The position numbers and the translations under genes were made by a program. Positions 5,589-7,601 of a stretch of 7,601 nucleotides of DNA are shown one piece after another. The stretch is from assembly GCF_031344055.1 (NCBI RefSeq), contig NZ_JADBEN010000009.1, one strand, 5' to 3'. A model generated the notes under the pieces. It made no database searches. It was not told the DNA's origin and saw only the letters and a list, made by a program, of their open reading frames with translations. The stretch comes from Methylobacillus flagellatus_A. GTDB taxonomy: Bacteria; Pseudomonadota; Gammaproteobacteria; Burkholderiales; Methylophilaceae. Numbering within the stretch: the stretch's first letter is position 1; every line of letters starts with the position of its first letter.

Positions 5589-5968
5589 GCGAGCCAGTTT
5601 TCGTGTTTGGATCGAACCTCGCCGGCCGTCATGGCGCCGGGGCGGCGTTATGGGCTCGGAAGCATCGCGGCGCTGTTTATGGCCGGGGCGAAGGGATGCA
5701 CGGCAATAGCTACGCCATACCGACAAAGGACGCGATGCTCCGCACGCTCCATGCAGACGAGATTTCGCTTCATGTCCAGCGCTTCATCCGGTTCGCCACC
5801 GAGCGGCAGGATCTGACCTTTCAGTTGACGCCCATCGGCTGCGGGCTCGCCGGCTACAAGCCAGAGCAGATAGCGCCGATGTTCCGTGGCTCACCGGCCA
5901 ATGTGATGATGCCGCCGGAATTCGTGGCCGTGCTAGCCGCCCACCCGGCTCAACGGAATGAGGAGTGA
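5585..5968 (+). CDS. Macro-domain-like phage protein
   Basis: A 127-residue protein starting at GTG 5585, overlapping the SLOG gene stop. Motifs: VFVFGSNLAGRHGAGAALWA (5-24), GNSYAIPTKD (40-49), LTPIGCGLAGYKPEQIAPMF (81-100). These fit the short macro-like family found in phages (A1S_2505-like), where the FGSN and GAGAA loops resemble the ADP-ribose-binding loops of macro domains. Macro folds bind or hydrolyse ADP-ribose derivatives; whether this one is active is unknown. The pairing with a SLOG protein suggests a shared NAD- or ADP-ribose-related theme. The C-terminus (AQRNEE) is coded within a hairpin shared with the convergent ribbon-helix-helix gene, which ends 10 nt later. Confidence 0.8.
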   Translation: MSEPVFVFGSNLAGRHGAGAALWARKHRGAVYGRGEGMHGNSYAIPTKDAMLRTLHADEISLHVQRFIRFATERQDLTFQLTPIGCGLAGYKPEQIAPMFRGSPANVMMPPEFVAVLAAHPAQRNEE

Positions 5969-5986
5969 GGGATGAGCCCTACTCCT
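5961..5986. terminator. Hairpin at the convergent junction of the macro-like and RHH genes
   Basis: AGGAGT (5961-5966) plus AGGG (5968-5971) pair with CCCT (5977-5980) plus ACTCCT (5981-5986), with one bulged G and a 5-nt loop. Both stop codons (TGA 5966-5968; TAG on the minus strand, 5979-5981) lie in it. No U-tract follows on either side, so it may slow or stabilise transcript ends rather than terminate efficiently. Confidence 0.4.
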
Positions 5987-6155
5987 TGTCCTTCGATTTC
6001 TCGCGGCGATCTAGCTCGGCCTCTATGGCTTCCCGGATAAAGGCCGCCATTCGGCGAGCGCCGACCAGTGCCTCGATGCGCATGCGCGTCCCCATCGGCA
6101 AGCGGACCTGCGTCGCGTGCGTCTCTTCCCCTCGTTTGATCGGCGGCCGCCCCAT
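5979..6155 (-). CDS. Ribbon-helix-helix (Arc/CopG-like) transcriptional regulator
   Basis: A 58-residue protein starting MGRPPIKRGEETHATQVRLP. Residues 13-20 (HATQVRLP) form the DNA-contacting strand, MGTRMRIEALVG helix A, and RRMAAFIREAIEAELDRRE helix B, the layout of Arc/MetJ/CopG dimers. The tail is charged (KSKDKE). It is transcribed away from the plus-strand gene at 6277, and the shared gap holds a 20-bp palindrome ideal for a dimeric regulator, so autorepression plus control of the divergent operon is likely. No clear ribosome-binding site precedes ATG 6155. An in-frame TTG at 6191 with AGG just upstream would add 12 residues and cannot be excluded. A TTG at 6224 lies within the promoter and is unlikely. 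Confidence 0.75.
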   Translation of the reverse strand: MGRPPIKRGEETHATQVRLPMGTRMRIEALVGARRMAAFIREAIEAELDRREKSKDKE

Positions 6156-6199
6156 GGGCTTGGGAGTATGCGGTATCGGAAAGTGTGTCAAAGGGCACC

Positions 6200-6219
6200 T
6201 ATAAACGGTATCGCTTATT
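6200..6219. promoter_or_regulatory. Second, imperfect operator
   Basis: The left half TATAAACGGT (6200-6209) is identical to the half-site of the perfect palindrome, while the right half ATCGCTTATT matches in 7 of 10 positions. Its centre is 25 bp from that of the main operator, and it lies at the expected start of the minus-strand transcript. Probably a second binding site for the same regulator. A weaker partial copy (CGGTATCG, 6171-6178) lies further on. Confidence 0.55.
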
Positions 6220-6246
6220 GACAATATAAACGGTACCGTTTATAAC
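6218..6246 (+). promoter_or_regulatory. Sigma70-type promoter for the gene at 6277
   Basis: TTGACA (6218-6223), 17-bp spacer, TATAAC (6241-6246): a consensus -35 and a near-consensus -10 at ideal spacing, in DNA much more AT-rich than its surroundings. Expected transcript start is about 6253, giving a leader of roughly 24 nt to ATG 6277. Confidence 0.8.
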
Positions 6247-6251
6247 TTCAA
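6223..6251 (-). promoter_or_regulatory. Sigma70-type promoter for the RHH gene
   Basis: On the minus strand, TTGAAG (6251-6246), 17-bp spacer, TATATT (6228-6223). It lies almost exactly over the plus-strand promoter, each -10 sitting at or beside the other's -35. Expected start near 6216, giving about 60 nt of leader to ATG 6155, with the second operator at the start point. Confidence 0.65.
6225..6244. promoter_or_regulatory. Perfect 20-bp palindromic operator
   Basis: TATAAACGGTACCGTTTATA is a perfect palindrome. It fills the spacer and reaches the -10 boxes of two promoters pointing in opposite directions, so one bound protein could shut both. The adjacent ribbon-helix-helix protein is the obvious ligand. 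The palindrome is seen directly; the binding partner is inferred. Confidence 0.8.
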
Positions 6252-6276
6252 TCACGGTTGGATTGGAGAGACAGAA

Positions 6277-6552
6277 ATGACCATCATCTGCATCAACGGC
6301 TACGACCAGCCCAACAACTGCGAGCACTGCGGTAAGCGCCTCATCCATGGCGTCCGTACCAACTCCCGCGGCACCATCGGCGCCGACTGCTTCGTGAAGC
6401 TGATCAAGGCGGACAAGAAGCGCTTCAGCGGCAACGGCAAGCCTTCGGCGGCGATGGTCCGCGACTACGCCAAGATGGTCGAGCGTCGGAGCCCGCAGCG
6501 GCTGGCCGAGATGGGCTACAGCCCCCGCCATTTCCAATTCGAGGCAGCATGA
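6277..6552 (+). CDS. Small zinc-knuckle-like protein, first gene of the right operon
   Basis: A 91-residue protein from ATG 6277, with GGAGAG (6265-6270) 6 nt upstream and a strong promoter. The N-terminal third carries C5, C15, C18, H24 and C38 (QPNNCEHCGKRLIHGVRTNS then RGTIGADCF), consistent with a single zinc site made by CxxC plus a later Cys or His. The remainder is basic and helical (KLIKADKKRFSGNGKPSAAM then VRDYAKMVERRSPQRLAEM), suggesting contact with nucleic acid or a host protein. No named family is recognised. As the promoter-proximal gene under the putative ribbon-helix-helix repressor, it is probably the main early product of this operon. Confidence 0.75.
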   Translation: MTIICINGYDQPNNCEHCGKRLIHGVRTNSRGTIGADCFVKLIKADKKRFSGNGKPSAAMVRDYAKMVERRSPQRLAEMGYSPRHFQFEAA

Positions 6553-6921
6553 ATGCGGGAGCCGGAGACCTATTGGTCCCGGAAGGGACCGGCCATCCCA
6601 GAGGTGTCAGACCTCCCCGACGGGGGATGCAAGGGGAATGAATCCGGCTGGGATTCTCTGTCCCCCGGCATGCGCCGGGAAATTTGGCGGGACGCGATAC
6701 AGCGCGAGGCGCGGGCTCGACAACTGCCCGATGACGTACTCTCCCGCTTGCGGTCCGCAACGATCAGTGGCGGCCTCAGTACGCTCGACGACTATCTCAT
6801 GCTTTTCGAACGGCAGGACGCTGCACGAGAAGTCATTCGCGAAGATGCCGAGCGATTGGCGCGTGCCGACGAAATGCATCGCAAGAGCGAAGTTCAGATC
6901 GGCGCGCGAGAAGCCGTGTGA
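6553..6921 (+). CDS. Helical hypothetical protein, 122 aa
   Basis: ATG 6553 follows the previous stop with no gap, with only GAGG (6541-6544) as a weak ribosome-binding site, so translation probably depends on coupling. After a polar N-terminus, residues about 32-57 (GWDSLSPGMRREIWRDAIQR then EARARQ) form a basic helix, and residues 77-110 form a charged, probably coiled-coil segment (TLDDYLMLFERQDAAREVIR then EDAERLARADEMHR). The LSPGMRREI block recurs, as I recall, in small phage hypothetical proteins. There is no catalytic motif. Function unknown. Confidence 0.65.
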   Translation: MREPETYWSRKGPAIPEVSDLPDGGCKGNESGWDSLSPGMRREIWRDAIQREARARQLPDDVLSRLRSATISGGLSTLDDYLMLFERQDAAREVIREDAERLARADEMHRKSEVQIGAREAV

Positions 6922-6961
6922 GCGACATCCGCCGCCTCGCGGCTGAGGCTCTGGGAGAGGG

Positions 6962-7258
6962 ATGATGGGTGAAACGTCGGTGCTATTGGTCAAACCGGGT
7001 TCGGTGACCTTTGAGGATAAAGCGGCCTGTCGCGAAGTGGGGGTCGTCGTCATCGAAATGGAAGACCCCGCATCTGCCAAATTTCTCCGCCCCGCCGGAG
7101 AAGTGTCGCACAGCGACATGCTCGCCTGCGCAGCCAGGGCTATGTCGATCAGCTCGGGTGTCTTGGAGAGCTTCGGACGCCAAGTCGCGAATGCCGTAAT
7201 CGCAGCCCACAACGCCACACCCCCTCGCCTCGCAGAGGAGGCGAAGGATGAGCCCTGA
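6962..7258 (+). CDS. Hypothetical protein, 98 aa
   Basis: Adjacent ATGs at 6962 and 6965 can both use the GGGAGAGGG stretch (6952-6960); the first is listed. The protein begins with a strand-rich part (SVLLVKPGSVTFEDKAACRE then VGVVVIEMEDP), followed by EKFLRP-like loop sequence (SAKFLRPAGEVSHSDML) and two helices (ACAARAMSISSGVLESFGRQ then VANAVIAAHNA). It has no recognised family or active-site motif. It is separated from the gene upstream by 40 nt and overlaps the next gene by 11 nt. Probably part of the operon from the 6218 promoter. Confidence 0.65.
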   Translation: MMGETSVLLVKPGSVTFEDKAACREVGVVVIEMEDPASAKFLRPAGEVSHSDMLACAARAMSISSGVLESFGRQVANAVIAAHNATPPRLAEEAKDEP

Positions 7259-7418
7259 AGACCTCGTTAGATATTGCCGTGAGGCGCCAGAGCGGCATGA
7301 AACGGTTATCCGCAAATGGATGAATGATCCAGAAGTCCGACGCACCGTGCTGCGCGTGGCTCAAGACGCTAGGGTCAAGCGCGCCGGCCGCGCCGCTCTC
7401 GGGGAGAAGGAGGGGTAG
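7248..7418 (+). CDS. Small basic hypothetical protein, 56 aa
   Basis: ATG 7248 sits 11 nt inside the previous gene, with AGAGGAGGCGAAGG upstream supplying a ribosome-binding site. It reads MSPEDLVRYCREAPERHETV, then IRKWMNDPEVRRTVLRVAQD, then ARVKRAGRAALGEKEG. It is helical and basic, with an AGRAAL segment reminiscent of the tails of the genes at 390 and 1851, though without the full motif. The stop (7416-7418) directly abuts that of the convergent minus-strand gene and lies in a long hairpin whose 5' arm encodes GEKE. Confidence 0.6.
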   Translation: MSPEDLVRYCREAPERHETVIRKWMNDPEVRRTVLRVAQDARVKRAGRAALGEKEG

Positions 7419-7433
7419 TCACTCCTCCTTCTC
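7404..7433. terminator. Long hairpin centred on two abutting convergent stop codons
   Basis: GAGAAGGAGG (7404-7413) and CCTCCTTCTC (7424-7433) are exact reverse complements. Pairing continues inward as G-U, G-C and T-A, giving a stem of about 13 bp around the 4-nt loop AGTC. The two stop codons (7416-7418 plus; 7419-7421 minus) sit in the apex. No T-run follows, so it may act as a bidirectional transcript-end structure rather than a classical terminator. Confidence 0.5.
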
Positions 7434-7598
7434 GAACTTCAGGCCGATGGACCTGTCAGAGGTCGAAAACAGCGTCGCCTCGTGGTTGTCCCGCAGGGGA
7501 TAGGGGCCGTTCGGGGCCGCCTCCTTACAGACCCGGCACTTCAGCCGGAGCCGAACGCCGTGGATTGTCTCGCCCGGCTTCGCCCATAGGCGCATCAT
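7419..7598 (-). CDS. Small CxxC protein at the right edge, possibly 5'-partial
   Basis: A minus-strand frame of 59 residues from ATG 7598 (or 7595): MMRLWAKPGETIHGVRLRLK, then CRVCKEAAPNGPYPLRDNHE, then ATLFSTSDRSIGLKFEKEE. It runs open to the window edge, so the start could be further out. One CxxC pair (residues 21-24) suggests half of a zinc site or a small redox/structural motif. Strand-like N-terminus and an acidic end (EKEE). It is convergent with the plus-strand gene ending at 7418. No family recognised. Confidence 0.5.
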   Translation of the reverse strand: MMRLWAKPGETIHGVRLRLKCRVCKEAAPNGPYPLRDNHEATLFSTSDRSIGLKFEKEE

Positions 7599-7601
7599 AT
7601 C

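Noticed and set aside
5965..6204. Plus-strand ORF opposite the RHH gene
   Set aside because: It is the antisense shadow of a convincing ribbon-helix-helix protein with its own promoter; no ribosome-binding site or family resemblance.
6156..6224. TTG start at 6224 for the RHH gene
   Set aside because: That codon lies at the minus-strand -10 box, upstream of the expected transcript start, and the added residues are not RHH-like.
6918..6965. 15-codon GTG-started ORF between the genes at 6553 and 6962
   Set aside because: It overlaps the stop before and start after it, as a leader peptide might, but lacks a ribosome-binding site and is too short to support.
1..7601. CRISPR array, insertion sequence or transposase
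   Set aside because: No regularly spaced repeats, no terminal inverted repeats flanking a transposase, and no DDE or serine recombinase frame was seen.

Overview
The window looks like part of the early/recombination region of a temperate phage or prophage from a GC-rich alphaproteobacterium; a sphingomonad or rhizobial host would fit, but this is judged from gene style only. Supporting signs are a tyrosine integrase preceded by an excisionase-like helix-turn-helix gene, a dense run of very small genes joined by stop/start overlaps, several protein types typical of phage accessory DNA (SLOG-fold DUF2493, macro-like, DUF4326), and no metabolic, ribosomal or tRNA genes. No structural, packaging, lysis or replication genes are present, so the window cannot show whether this is an intact phage, a prophage or another integrative element.

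Layout. Positions 19-3718 form one plus-strand run of ten genes. A partial coiled-coil gene comes first, then seven small hypothetical proteins (two with an ITEAGR/LTEAGR winged-helix-like tail, one four-cysteine zinc-type protein, one 48-residue ORF), then the excisionase-like gene, then the integrase. The excisionase-like frame runs 175 nt into the integrase gene. Positions 3719-3976 are non-coding, with two GC-rich hairpins, a 10-bp inverted repeat and four TGACAC elements; this is the best candidate for attachment/arm-site DNA. Positions 3977-5968 hold a second tight plus-strand cassette: DUF4326, an RMF-like small protein, a single-pass membrane protein, a phage ABA-sandwich-like protein, a DUF2493 SLOG protein and a macro-like protein.

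Positions 5969-6276 hold a minus-strand ribbon-helix-helix regulator and a compact divergent control region. A perfect 20-bp palindrome (6225-6244) lies across two superimposed sigma70-type promoters, one firing each way, with a second imperfect operator 25 bp away. The plus-strand promoter drives four small genes (6277-7418), ending against a convergent minus-strand CxxC gene at the right edge. Both convergent junctions (5961-5986 and 7404-7433) are built from hairpins that include the stop codons of both genes.

How the parts may work together: the excisionase-like protein and integrase handle excision and integration. The ribbon-helix-helix protein probably represses itself and the right-hand operon through the palindrome. 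The 3977-5968 cassette groups probable nucleotide- or ADP-ribose-binding folds and is the best place to look for host-takeover or anti-defence activity, though this is inference from folds and neighbourhood.
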